NCBI GenBank assembly: GCA_008690995.1
Contig: VRMN01000002.1
Location: 1,488,001-1,552,000, forward strand
From: Porphyridium purpureum
Lineage: Eukaryota; Rhodophyta; Bangiophyceae; Porphyridiales; Porphyridiaceae
DNA: 64,000 nucleotides
Direction of reading: 5' to 3'
Part shown: positions 10,160 through 20,900 of the stretch, piece after piece
Layout of the letters: every line of letters starts with the position of its first letter
How positions within the stretch are numbered: the stretch's first letter is position 1
Made by a program: the position numbers and the translations under genes
Notes under the pieces: model-generated
What the model was told of the DNA's origin: nothing
Seen by the model: the letters and a program-made list of their open reading frames with translations, nothing else
Databases searched by the model: none

Positions 10160-11452
10160 ATGCGCTCTGGGCTGCTGCGGGCTTCGGCCCGAGGCGCGAA
10201 GATGCTGCTGGCCGGGTCTCGCGCCGGGGCGACAGGCTGCGCCGGCATTCGGTCGGGATTGGTCGCGTCGTCGTCGTCGTCTCCGTTCGGGGCGGGCTCC
10301 CAGCGCTTGATGCGATGGGCGGTGGCAGTGAACCCGATGGAGCCCAACTGCGCTCGCGCGTTCGGGTCATCCGTTCCGGAAACCGCGCCGCCGAGCGACG
10401 GCGTGATCAGCACAAACAAGGCTGAGCTGCGCTCGACGGTTCGCACAGTTTTGGAGGCAATGAGCGAGGAGACTGGCACGGATGATGATGACTGGCACAT
10501 AGACTACTCCCCGCCGTTCGCCATTCTGGAGCAACCTGCGCCAGACTTTGAAGCGCAGGTCGCCACGCCGGACATGGAGATTGAGAACTTTGCGCTCAGT
10601 TCGTTGCGGGGTAAGTGGGTGGTGTTCTTCTTCTACCCGAAAGACTTTACCTTTGTCTGTCCCTCCGAGATCATTGCATTCTCGGACGCCGCGGAAAAGT
10701 TCCGCGCGATAAATACTGAGATTGTGGCATGTTCCACGGACACGGCTGAAGTGCATCTGGCATGGATGCGCACGCCGCGTGCTCACGGTGGCTTGGGCAA
10801 AATGGACATCAAAATCGTCGCAGATCAGACAAAGTCGATCTCGGCCAAGTATGGCGTGCTCAAAGAGGACGCCGGTGTTGCTTTCCGAGGTCTCTTCATT
10901 ATTGCGCCCGACGGAGTGCTCAAGCAGATCACGCTGAACAATCTGGACATCGGCCGCAGCGTGGATGAGACGCTGCGCTTGGTTCAGGCGCTTCAGTTTG
11001 TCGCTGAAAACGGAGTGGTCTGTCCTGCGGGATGGAAGCCCGGCGACAAAGTGATGAAGGGCTCGTATGAGGGTTCGCGCGAGTACTTTGCAGAAATGTA
11101 TGGCGGGGAGGGCTCCGGCGATATGGTGGAAATGGCGCCGTCGCTCAAGAAACTCACCACGCCAGAAGATATCAAGAAGGCATTGGCAAGCGACCAGAAG
11201 GTCGTGCTCGACTACTACGCTGATTTTTGCGGCAAGTGCAAGCAGCTTGCTCCCACGCTTGAAAAGCTCGCAAAGCAGCACACCGGAATCAAGGTCTATA
11301 AGGTGGACACGGAGGCGCCAGCGCTGAAAGAGAAGCTTGCAGATGATGTCACTGCCCTTCCCACCTTGCGCTTCTATAAGGGTGGTTCCCAGGTGAACGA
11401 GCTGGTTGGCTACAAGCCCAACAAGGTGACCAGCGCGTTCGAAGAGTTGTGA
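10160..11452 (+). CDS. peroxiredoxin-thioredoxin fusion, probably organellar
   Basis: This 430-residue protein joins a typical 2-Cys peroxiredoxin to a thioredoxin domain. Residues 1-112 form an Arg/Ser/Ala-rich leader ending in an acidic patch (TDDDDW), consistent with organelle import. The peroxiredoxin domain (about 120-315) has the peroxidatic cysteine C167 in FTFVCPSE and the resolving cysteine C288 in VVCPAGW. A thioredoxin domain follows (about 330-430) with the active site FCGKC at 356-360 and the conserved cis-proline segment TALPTLRFYKGG. Peroxiredoxins reduce peroxides and are recycled by thioredoxin, so this enzyme may carry its own reductant, leaving only one outside electron donor to be found. 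The site has CGKC for the usual CGPC, and Phe for Trp before it. ATG at 10160. Confidence 0.93.
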   Translation: MRSGLLRASARGAKMLLAGSRAGATGCAGIRSGLVASSSSSPFGAGSQRLMRWAVAVNPMEPNCARAFGSSVPETAPPSDGVISTNKAELRSTVRTVLEAMSEETGTDDDDWHIDYSPPFAILEQPAPDFEAQVATPDMEIENFALSSLRGKWVVFFFYPKDFTFVCPSEIIAFSDAAEKFRAINTEIVACSTDTAEVHLAWMRTPRAHGGLGKMDIKIVADQTKSISAKYGVLKEDAGVAFRGLFIIAPDGVLKQITLNNLDIGRSVDETLRLVQALQFVAENGVVCPAGWKPGDKVMKGSYEGSREYFAEMYGGEGSGDMVEMAPSLKKLTTPEDIKKALASDQKVVLDYYADFCGKCKQLAPTLEKLAKQHTGIKVYKVDTEAPALKEKLADDVTALPTLRFYKGGSQVNELVGYKPNKVTSAFEEL

Positions 11453-11746
11453 GAAGAGCCGTCAGCGCCCCAATCTGACGGCGCCCGTTCGTTTTCGAGC
11501 GAGCTTGTCCGACCGCAGGGACTCTGTGCGACGTTTATGTACAATTCTTTGCTTTAATGACGCATTTTGTTCTGGTCATCCTTTTTTTCCGGTCTGAGTT
11601 GGTTTCTGGGTTGCTCTGACCACAGAACACGCCATCTGCCTCTCGCTTGCGCGTGGGCAAACACTTATCAGGTTAAGAAGTCATTCAAATTCAAAACGTT
11701 TGCACCAACAAAAAGTTCAGGGGAAGCAAATAAAACACGGAATACG

Positions 11747-13060
11747 TCAATATTCACCAGCTTCCTCCTCATCAGAACCCGAGTCGGCACCATTTCGATC
11801 CTCGTACACGTTGCTGTCTTCCGCCGAGCTGGAGGATAGCTCACTAAAACCGGTACCTGACTCATCATTTTCACACTTACGCACGAACGCCTGCACATCG
11901 CGCAAAGTCTCCATGCTCAGCGAATCTATGTCAAGCTCAATTTCATGTTGCGTGTTCACGGGCGCTGGGCCTTCACGAAGCGAAATCAAACGGATCAGCT
12001 TGCGCAACTTTGCCTCACTCAGGCGGCAAATGCTTTCTCCGAGCCGCTTCTTCTGTTCGTACGACAGAATGTCCACGGCGTCACCGCCCGAAGGACCGCT
12101 CAGACGCGAGCCACGCTCTTCAATCCAAGACGAGCAACTCGAGCTTTCGGCTCCTCCTCCAACACTCGTCGAACGCGGCTTACCTCCGCAGCGTTGTTCC
12201 AAATCAGGTCCACATTTATCTTTCTGCGCGTCCTGCTCAACGACATCACAGCCATCATCATCGCCATCATACAATGAAACTCTGGACCTCTTCCCATCGC
12301 GGTGGATGCGCTCGTCTTCGGTATGATCAGTGCTATCATTCTCATCCTCTTCGTCATCGGCTTCAAGGTCGTTGCCCTCTACCATTGAGATCAGGTACGG
12401 AACTGCTTCGTCAAACTTCTGCAAAGTCACACGCGCAAGCTGATAGTATACATTGTATTCTTCGTTGTATAGCATCGCATTCTCAAAAACAAGACGCACG
12501 TCCTCTGAAAAGGCCTGAACATCGGTTCTCTCGTCAGACGTGTAGGCCCCTCGCAATAGATTTCGCTTGACTGTGTCCAGGTCCATGGGATGCTCAATCG
12601 CTTCCAAATACCCCGGAATCGATTCTGGAAGCCACAGCTCTGTGACGGGCTTCCCAAAAACTGACGCAACTTCAGGGTCCGCGAGCAGGTTGTGAAGCAA
12701 ATCCAAGCACAAGTTGAACCCAATATCGCTCTGCCCAATTCCCGACGCGCTGGCCTCGGAAGACGACCGCTTCCGCTTACCAGCGGACAGCAGCAAGTGG
12801 GGCTTGGCGACCTTGAATTGCTTTTTCGTCAAGACTTCGATGCGAGCCGTCTCCGGGTCAATCGAGTTCAGACGCTCAATGAGCTTCCTTCGACTTTCTA
12901 GCTCCGACGGGTCCGCGTCGCACACGCGAGAGTTCATGTCGCTCACGTCCACAAAATGCCGGAACGAACTGGAGCGCTGCGCGCTTTTCCCCACGAGCAT
13001 GACGCGAGACACTCTTCCTTCACGAGCACGCAGCTCGCCGCCTTGGCCTCCTCTTCCCAT
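11747..13060 (-). CDS. BET/GTE-type bromodomain protein
   Basis: This 437-residue nuclear protein has a single bromodomain at about residues 115-225, with the ZA-loop VTELWLPESIPGY and IEHPMDLDTV and the acetyl-lysine-binding asparagine in the NAMLYN segment. A NET domain of BET proteins follows at about 330-405 (YEQKKRLGESICRL, then LDIDSLSMETLRDV). Acidic tracts separate and follow them. One bromodomain plus NET is the arrangement of plant GTE factors, which read acetylated histones and recruit transcription elongation factors. The frame ends 294 bp from the convergent fusion gene. Confidence 0.92.
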   Translation of the reverse strand: MGRGGQGGELRAREGRVSRVMLVGKSAQRSSSFRHFVDVSDMNSRVCDADPSELESRRKLIERLNSIDPETARIEVLTKKQFKVAKPHLLLSAGKRKRSSSEASASGIGQSDIGFNLCLDLLHNLLADPEVASVFGKPVTELWLPESIPGYLEAIEHPMDLDTVKRNLLRGAYTSDERTDVQAFSEDVRLVFENAMLYNEEYNVYYQLARVTLQKFDEAVPYLISMVEGNDLEADDEEDENDSTDHTEDERIHRDGKRSRVSLYDGDDDGCDVVEQDAQKDKCGPDLEQRCGGKPRSTSVGGGAESSSCSSWIEERGSRLSGPSGGDAVDILSYEQKKRLGESICRLSEAKLRKLIRLISLREGPAPVNTQHEIELDIDSLSMETLRDVQAFVRKCENDESGTGFSELSSSSAEDSNVYEDRNGADSGSDEEEAGEY

Positions 13061-13886
13061 TGCTACTCGTTTGCGCGTTTACGCTCCCAACTTGTTCTAC
13101 CGAGTTGCCGAGCACAACCACCACACCCCGGGAACGCGGCGCGCGCACTCGTTACTCCAACATGCGCGCCGCCACCCCACCACCCACGCCCGCACCCACA
13201 CGACCTACGCGCGCATGCACCACACATGCACTCGCACACGGTCTTACGCAAAGCCCATACGACCACCCCCTCCTTCTTCTCCCCCCACGCAACCCCCCCA
13301 AACCTACACCTTACCCTCTTCTCTCCTCCTCACTCCTTCTGTCTCCCCCTATTCCCGTCCTTCCCTCTCCTCTTCCCCCTTGCCTCAACACCAAAACGCG
13401 CTCACTCTGCGTGAACCACTCCACCAAAACACACGCACGCACACACAAACGACGCCACCAACCCAACAAAACCACGCCAATCTGCCTAGAACCAACGCAA
13501 CACACAAACCGCGGCACGCCGCTGTCCTCGATCCGATCGGTTCGTCCTGTTTTCCTTGCTTCTTTTTTCTTAATGGACGGGGGCAGACTCTATGGTCTAG
13601 TAAAACACACGCATTCTACTATGGTGCACGACGTGTGTGGTGTGGCGTGTGACGACACCCAAACACAACCCAACCATCCAACCATCCAACCAAAGGCGTC
13701 GAAAAATAAAAATAGACCGATTCGGATTGGCGCGTTTCATATGAAAAAAACATGTATTTCGCAATCTCTTTGTTGCTTCCTTCTTACAAAATGCGACGTG
13801 ACTTTTGATTTGGGCTGTACATATGAGTACAGTGGCATGGATGTAAGCTAGGGTTTCTCGTGGCCTCATCGGGCGCAGCCGCCACT
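13061..13886. other. gene-free spacer of simple sequence
   Basis: This 826-bp spacer lies between two minus-strand genes. On the plus strand it is CA- and CT-rich: CA-type repeats near 13150-13250 and 13430-13455, a C/T-rich tract at about 13262-13385, and a short tandem CCAACCAT repeat at 13670-13692. On the sense strand of the bromodomain gene this is a G/A- and G/T-rich leader. Open frames here are by-products of skewed composition. No RNA gene is seen. Confidence 0.6.
13849..13856 (+). promoter_or_regulatory. TAGGGTTT motif
   Basis: One exact TAGGGTTT copy lies 30 bp beyond the stop codon of the DUF4602 gene and about 790 bp upstream of the bromodomain gene, both on the minus strand. It is the only copy in the window not placed shortly before a plus-strand ATG, so its role is doubtful. 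Confidence 0.25.
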
Positions 13887-14699
13887 TTATTTTATTGGCA
13901 GCCGCCGTTTTTTAACGTTCTGCAGCGTCAGATCGTGCTGCGCGCGTGCGGCCTGCTCGCGTCGTTTCTGCTTCTTGCGGATGCCCACGAGCATCCGGAG
14001 CGGCATGTTCGGGTTCTTGGGCGCGGCACACCCGAGCCGTTTCAGTTCCGCCAGCTCCGCTTCTTTCCGCTTCCGCTCAGACACGCCTTGGATGCCAAGA
14101 CTGTACACCTGCTTCTTGTACTGTTGGAAAAAGACGCTCATGTCTTCCTCGTCCTCCTCCGACTTCGCGCCCGCACGTGCGGTTGTGTCGGCCACCGCCG
14201 CTTTGGGCAAGGAGGACGTGCGTCGCATGTATGGATCGGGCCCAATCCGAATCACAGCAGGCTGTGCGCGCGAGGATGCAGCGCTCGCAGGCACTGCACC
14301 TTGCTCACGCTTGCTTTCGCGTGTCCTCTCTGCCCGATGACGACTTGCGTCGCCGTCTGTACCTGACTTGACATGTTTCAACAGGGCCCGCGACGGTTTC
14401 GGTCCGTGCAATTCTGTGGCTCGCCGAGCTCCTGGTTTCGCCTTCACGCTTTTTGTTGCGGCATGATGCCTTTCCGCTCCCGCTCTTTTCTCTCGCTCAT
14501 TGGCGACTTTGTCCGCGCTCAGTTCACTCGTGCTGTTCGGCGTACGGCCAGCCGCGCCCTGCCCATGCGTTTGAGGCTTCAGCTGGGCCTGCTTCGCTTG
14601 GCGCGCCAACTTCCACGAACCGTCGGAAATCGAGCGCGCGAGCCGCTGCTCTATCGCGGCCTCCACGAGCTTCTCCTCTTCGTCCGAAGACGACATCAT
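13887..14699 (-). CDS. DUF4602 (C1orf131-like) ribosome biogenesis protein
   Basis: This 270-residue basic, low-complexity protein ends with the DUF4602 signature at about residues 195-255: a LGIQGVSERKRKEAELAELK segment, then KNPNMPLRMLVGIRKKQKRRE. Human C1orf131 belongs to this family and is a structural part of the small-subunit processome in the nucleolus. The frame is open upstream to a TTG at 14828; the first ATG pair is at 14699/14696, giving an acidic start (MMSSSDEEEK). It is divergent from RRP5, another 90S pre-ribosome factor, with 234 bp between the two ATGs, which suggests shared control. Confidence 0.78.
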   Translation of the reverse strand: MMSSSDEEEKLVEAAIEQRLARSISDGSWKLARQAKQAQLKPQTHGQGAAGRTPNSTSELSADKVANEREKRAGAERHHAATKSVKAKPGARRATELHGPKPSRALLKHVKSGTDGDASRHRAERTRESKREQGAVPASAASSRAQPAVIRIGPDPYMRRTSSLPKAAVADTTARAGAKSEEDEEDMSVFFQQYKKQVYSLGIQGVSERKRKEAELAELKRLGCAAPKNPNMPLRMLVGIRKKQKRREQAARAQHDLTLQNVKKRRLPIK

Positions 14700-14933
14700 G
14701 CATCCACACTCCCAGTTGATTGCCGCCGACGTCCCGCCACCACAAAGAATCCTTATCGGTTCAACGCAGATTCGCCGAACGAGCGTCGATTCGGTTCCCG
14801 GTTCATCCGAAAACAAAACCAAAACCAAAAACGGCGTGCCCGCCGGCGACGGGCGGAAAAGTTCTTGGACGTCGGGGGTCTGGACGTGCTTGCAGGCGTG
14901 TTGGACGCCATCGAACAGGGGAGAAAAGGTCTC

Positions 14934-17900
14934 ATGGATACAGCAGGGATGTTCCCACGAGGGCCGCGGTCGCCGGCACCGGTGGCCGCGAGACTGTACA
15001 CGCCACGCGGCGAGAAGCGCAAGGGCGATTCGGCGCTGCCTGCGAGCACGCCGAAGAAGAGCAAGGGCCAGGGCTTGTCAGACACCAGGACACCGAAAAA
15101 TCTGTTCGGAAGTGCGCCTGGTACCGCCGCGAGAAAGGCGGCGGCCGCAGCTTCTTCTGCACCGCCAGGCCAAAGAAAGAAAATGAAGCATGTAGCGATG
15201 GACAAGGCAGATGAGGCCAGAAGTGGTGACGACGATCACAACAAGCTCGACGAAGATGCGCCCGAGGGCGCCAGGCGTGAGAGGATACCAGGCATGGCTG
15301 ACACACCGCGTGCAGACAATGAAATGGGCATTGCTGCGCGAGTGCCTGGTTTGCAGCTTAGCACAGTTAGTGAAGGGGTCGTTTGCTTGGCTGTGGTCCA
15401 ACATATCGTCGGAACCACGCTGAAAGTCATGTTACCTGGAAATATCATGGCCGAAGCAGCAGGAGGTGAGCCTCTGCTTCGCTTGGATGAAGGAAAACCC
15501 GCACGCAGTCCTCATGGAGGCGTAGCCAAAGACGACGATTCAGACGCGTCGTCGTCATCTGGATCATCTGATAGCGAAGCGGATGCCCAAGGCACGGCAA
15601 ATGGTCACAGATTACGAGAACGGGCAAAGAGTAGACACAAACTTCATTGCCCTTACGAAGTGCTCTCGCCGGGTGATCTCATTCTTGCTAGTGTCATTTC
15701 AGTCGTGGAGGATCCTGCGAAAGCTGGCCGCAAAATCGTGCACGTCTCTCTGCATCCAAACCATGTGAACCGGCGTAGCCGTGGCTCCTTTGTTTTGGAG
15801 TGTGTCGAAAAGGGCTCGCTTTTGTATGGGGTGATCAGTAGCATGGAAGATCGGGGATGCGTGATCTCGTTCGGAGATAATCTGACATACCCTGCGAACG
15901 CGTCTGATTTGGCCTTTAACGGCTTTTACGAGTTCGATGATACGGCGGACGAGCCTCACCGGCACCCTCGTAAAATGGCAGTCGGTACGCCTCTCCTGGT
16001 CGTAGTCACGGATGAAAAGATGGCCAAGAAGAAGCGTCAAGCGGCTCGCACAACCGCAAGCAGTGGTCGACCTGTCGTCATTCAGGTTTCTGCAGATCTG
16101 AATCTGGTGAGGAAGAAATCGGCGTCGGAATATCCCGGGATGGCCATCGAGAATCTGCTACCTGGCCTTCTGGTCCGTGCAATAGTCCAGAACACGTCAA
16201 GAAGCGGTGATGTGTGGGTGCAACTGCTCACATTTTTCCGGGGTATGATTCCTTGGCTGCAGCGGCCTGTTACGGATGAGGATCTCGACCTACCGAATGT
16301 CACTGATAGTGATACGGATGACGAGCGACACAGCAAAGGCGGTATCAAGTCTGCACCGCGGACTGGGGCGGACCTGGCACCTGGTACGCAGGTACTTGCA
16401 CGCATTCTTTTTGTTGATATTAGTCTCAAGGTGATTGGTTTAACGCTCTTACCGAGCGTTGTGCAAGATTTCACCATCCCCGCATCAGGTGAGCGGCAGT
16501 ACCCCGTAGGTTCTATCGTAGACGCAAAGGTGGATCGGATTGATACACGTCTCGGTCTGGGATTGATTGCTCACGTGGATGGTGCCGGAAAGCTGCGTTG
16601 CTTTGCTCCCAACGCGAACCTGACAGACGGCCCTGGTGACGCGAAGGCCGCTTCAGGCTTTAAAAGAGGTCAGAGCGTACAAGCACGCGTTCTGGCGCAC
16701 TCAAAGTTTGATGGAGCGGTCATTGTTTCGTTGAAACCTTCGGTGCTATCATTGCGCGTGCTCTCCGCGGGCGAAGTTCAAGCTGGAGAGGTCTACTCCG
16801 CGACGGTCGTGGGGCCTTCCACGTCAGGTGCTCGAGGCAATGCCTCTCCTGAACAAGGATTCATTGTCAAAATTGAGAATCGGGTGAACGCGTTTGTTTC
16901 CGTCGATCATGCCTCGGACACGTCCAAGTCTCGAAAGCTGAAGGAGAGATTTGCCCCAGGCAGCGAGGTAACCGTCCGTGTCCTCTGGGTGGACTCGAAA
17001 CGCCGGCGTATATTTGCCACTGCAAAGAAATCGCTCGTGAAGCATCTCACCAAGGCGCAAGTGTTGCTTAGCCTCGAGCAAGCCGCTTCGAGCGTCGGAG
17101 AACAGTTTGCAGGCGTTGTGATGGGCATTACCAAGACAAAGGCCGTTCGAGTGTCGTTCTTTAACCGTTTGGTGGGTATTTTGCCGTTCGGTGAGCTAGG
17201 GCTGGATGCAGCGGCCAGCACTGAGAAACAGGTCGAGGCCCTCTTTCCAGCGGGAAGAACGCTTCCATGTCGTATTGCATCAGTAGACGCGCGTGCGAAG
17301 CGAGTGCTGCTTTCTTTGAAAGGCGCTGATGAAATCCGGCAACTGTTCCGTAGCCGGAATACGGCGTCTAGTCAGGCACTTGGCGTAGGCTCTCTCGTCT
17401 CTGGACGCGTCGTGAAAATCTTAACGACGAGCTTCATGGTTTCTGTCCAGCCTGCGGCGACCACTCATCTTGACCACAGTGTCGATGAAGCTGAGCATGT
17501 CACCGGTTCTGTGGACGCCGAGCTTCCGTTTCAGCACTTGTCCGACATTCCGGAGCTTGTGCCGATATGGAAGGCGGTTCTCCGCGAAGCGATGAAAGCT
17601 GGCGAAGGGGCGCCTTTGATTCTAGATCGCTTGTTGGTCATTCGGACGGCGTCCACACGCGGACAAGGATGCAGCGGCCATGTGGTGTCGTTAAAGCCGT
17701 CTTTGATCAGGTCTGTCCTAGATAGCAAGTTTGTTGGTGCTTTGGAGGAGTTGGAAACAGGCACAATTCTAAGCGGATACGTCCAGCACGTGAACGGACA
17801 TGGCGCTGTGATTTCGCTCACTGGTGGACCTGTTACAGGCTTTGTGCGCAAGTCCCGGGTGGCGGACGCTTTCGTGTCCGACCCGCAAGACCGCATGGTT

Positions 17901-20900
17901 GTGGGTCAGTCAGTCGCTGCGCTGGTCGAGTCGATCGACAGAGAGACAAAACGCGTCATGCTGTCACTGCGTTCGTCTGACATCATTACGGCGCGGACCG
18001 CGATGATGTCTGAAGCGAACGCGAACACACCTTCGCAGACGAGGGGTAAGCCTCCACTGGGCGCCTTTGCCGCTGATTTCCCAGCCATGCGATACGATGA
18101 ATTGGCCTCTCTTTCGGTACTCTTTCTACAACACGCAAAGCCACCTCGAGATCCTGTTCCGGACGATTTGGGGGGCGCCGCACCGATCCTTGCGAATCTT
18201 CAAGTGCTCAAGCCGGGCAGTGTCATTCCTGTTCGGGCAACTGCGCTGGACAAGAGTGGGGCTATTTTCCAGTGTTTGCTTGGTACATCGACAAGCAAGT
18301 CATTGCGCGCGGTGTCCGTGTTTGGACAGGGCAGTGTAGTCCAGCCCAAGATCGGCGCTCTATATGGTGCGCAAGTGTTGGATGTGAACATTGGGTCTGG
18401 GCTCGTTGACGTTGTCGTTGAAAAGGAGCTGGACGGCGGCGAAGACTCGGACTCTGTATTGGCAGCCCGATCGGTTGTCGCACCGCCTTTGTTGAAGCGA
18501 CTGGTGCCAACGCACAAAGTGAAGTGCACGGTCCAGCTCGTCAAGGATGCGGAAGTGTACTTGAGCGTATCGAAAAAGAGCGGCGGCAGTGCGGTTGTGG
18601 TTGCGTCGTTACTCGAAGTGAATTCGAACTGGGGTTTTAATGCGAGGCAAGCGTCGGCAGGCACGAAGACCTCTGTTGTGGATTCAACGTTGAGGTCAAT
18701 GTTTACGGTCGGTACGACAGTGACGGGAGTCGTTCATGCTGTGCAGTCGTCGGACTCTCTGGTGAACACTATTGAAGTTTCGGAATGGATCCACGAGCAA
18801 GTTGCGCGGAAAAAGCCAAGAGCCAGCGGGGCAGGTGGAGGATCCGGGGCCTTGTCGACAGAGAACGCCGAGGGTGGGAATGAAGAGCAGTTACAGAAGG
18901 AGCCGATTGCTGAGGTAGGATCACGCTGCGCTGGCATGGTTACGAGTAAGCGCGCGCTACAGGTTTTCCTTTCAGTGGATAGATCTACGTTTGCCAGGCT
19001 GCACGTCACAGATATGCAGGTCACGTATGGTGATGAAGTCGTGCGCAAGTATCTTCTCGAACCGCATATATTGAAGTCGTCACGCATTGCGTCGTTATCC
19101 ATGGGCGCGAGCGTGGACGTGCGAGTTTATGCCATTCAGGATAACAACAGGGCGGTTCAGACCGACGGCGGTCACGCTGAGGGGACGCGGAAGCGACTAG
19201 CGAGTGTAACCACGCTGCTTGATGCAAAGCAAAGCGGTTGTATCAATGAAATCGATGAGCGCACATTGTGGAGCGACACCCTTGCAGAGGGAAGGGTGGT
19301 TTTGGGTTTTGTTTGCTCTGTGGCGGCCAATGAACGAGAGGCGTTTGTGGCATTGACGAGTTCCATAAGTGGTCGCGTGGTTGAAATTGAGGCGACAGAC
19401 GATTTGGACTTGCTGAGCGACGAGAAAAAGAAGGTTTTCGACTCGTGGGATGTTGGCGACGGGGTGTTGGTGCGCGTGCTGGCGCAGAATGTGGCGGAGC
19501 GCCGTGTTGCTCTGACATCTGTTATTCGTTCTGCCCCATGTGCCGAGCAAAGCGTCGTGGTGGCGCGCATCGTGCAGATTAGCCCTAACTTTGGAGTACG
19601 CGTGGTGCTCCCGCAGTACACCGGGCTGAAGGCAAAGTATGGCAGAATTCATCTCGCCGAATTGGCCGATAATTTTGACGCTGTGGAAGCGTTGCTGGCC
19701 GGGTACATCCCTGGGCAATACGTGCAGGCCGTTGTGGTAAGCGTGAGAGACGGCGAAGGTTCGGAAAATCAGCACAATCGTCGGATCGACCTGAGCTTGC
19801 GCGAGTCGCGGCTGCAAAAGAGTTTGGGTAGTGTTGAGATTGCGTCAGGGTCTGAAGGCGAGCCGGGAGTTCCGTTGAAAACGAGGAAGCGTCGCATGAA
19901 CCATGAACATGTCTCGGTCCGGGATGCGGTGGTCGTTGCTGCGGACGACCTGAAGCTGGGGCAGAAAGTCCGAGGTTTTGTCACGGAATCCCATGCGAAG
20001 AAGGGAGTATTTGTTGAGCTTGGATCTTGCGTGCATGCGCACGTGAACCTCAACCAGTTGTCAGACGGCTTTGTGGAAGATGTCGTTGCTGGATTTCCGA
20101 AAGGGAAGCTGGTCTCTGGTACTATCATTGGGATAGATACCACGAGCAGCAGCGTCGAAATGAGCTTTAAAAGTGCACCCAGGGTGGACCGGAGCAGCGC
20201 GGTGTGGCAGCTCATTTCGCCGGGAGATCTTCTCCGAGGAACCGTATCCAAACTCACGAAGTACGGTGTACTCATTAGCCTCGCACCCGGCGGTGTATAT
20301 GGGCTTTGCCACAGGTCGCAGTTGAAGGACGACGTGTCTGTGGATGATCCAAGTACAAATACTATGCTCGGGCTCAACGTCGGCGATTCGGTGGTAGCCA
20401 AGGTTCTGAAAGTCGACCACGCAAAGCGCAGGGTGGACCTCGGGCTTAAGGAAAGTCTTCTTGCCGACCAAGATCCGGCAAGTATCAAATCGCTGCTGGG
20501 CCTTTCTTTCAGTGAGGTCGACGCGGGCACGAAAGACATAGACATGGAGCCTGCGATTGAGAACAATGCAGACGGCAGTAGCGATGAGCAAGCGTCGAGC
20601 GGAGCGGACGAGACAGATGATGACGAAGACGAAAGTGGGTCTTCGAGCTCGGGCGACAATGGCAGTGAGAGTGATGGTCAAGATGATGACAAAGAGTCGT
20701 CATCTTCTGACGGCGAAGGAAACTCAGCCAATATTGAAAACGGCGATCAACCCGACCAAATCGGGAAGGGGAATGGACGCCGCAGCGATGGTCATGGCTT
20801 TGCCTTTTTCGAGAGTGACGACGAGTTCGAAGGGGCAGCAGAAGGTGAAAGGGATGAAAGTACGGGGGAGGCGAAGGCTAAGCGAGGCTCGAATGGTGAT

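Noticed and set aside
10367-11281. 304-codon minus-strand frame
   Set aside because: Lies wholly antisense to the peroxiredoxin-thioredoxin gene, whose motifs are unambiguous.
12714-13851. Long plus-strand frames rich in Pro, Thr and His
   Set aside because: They arise from CA- and CT-rich simple sequence upstream of the bromodomain gene.
14373-14933. N-terminal 187 codons upstream of the chosen RRP5 start
   Set aside because: This part runs antisense through the DUF4602 gene and has the composition of an antisense shadow; the ATG at 14934 fits the spacing of a divergent pair.
20061-20681. 206-codon minus-strand frame inside RRP5
   Set aside because: Antisense of S1 domain coding sequence with no family match.
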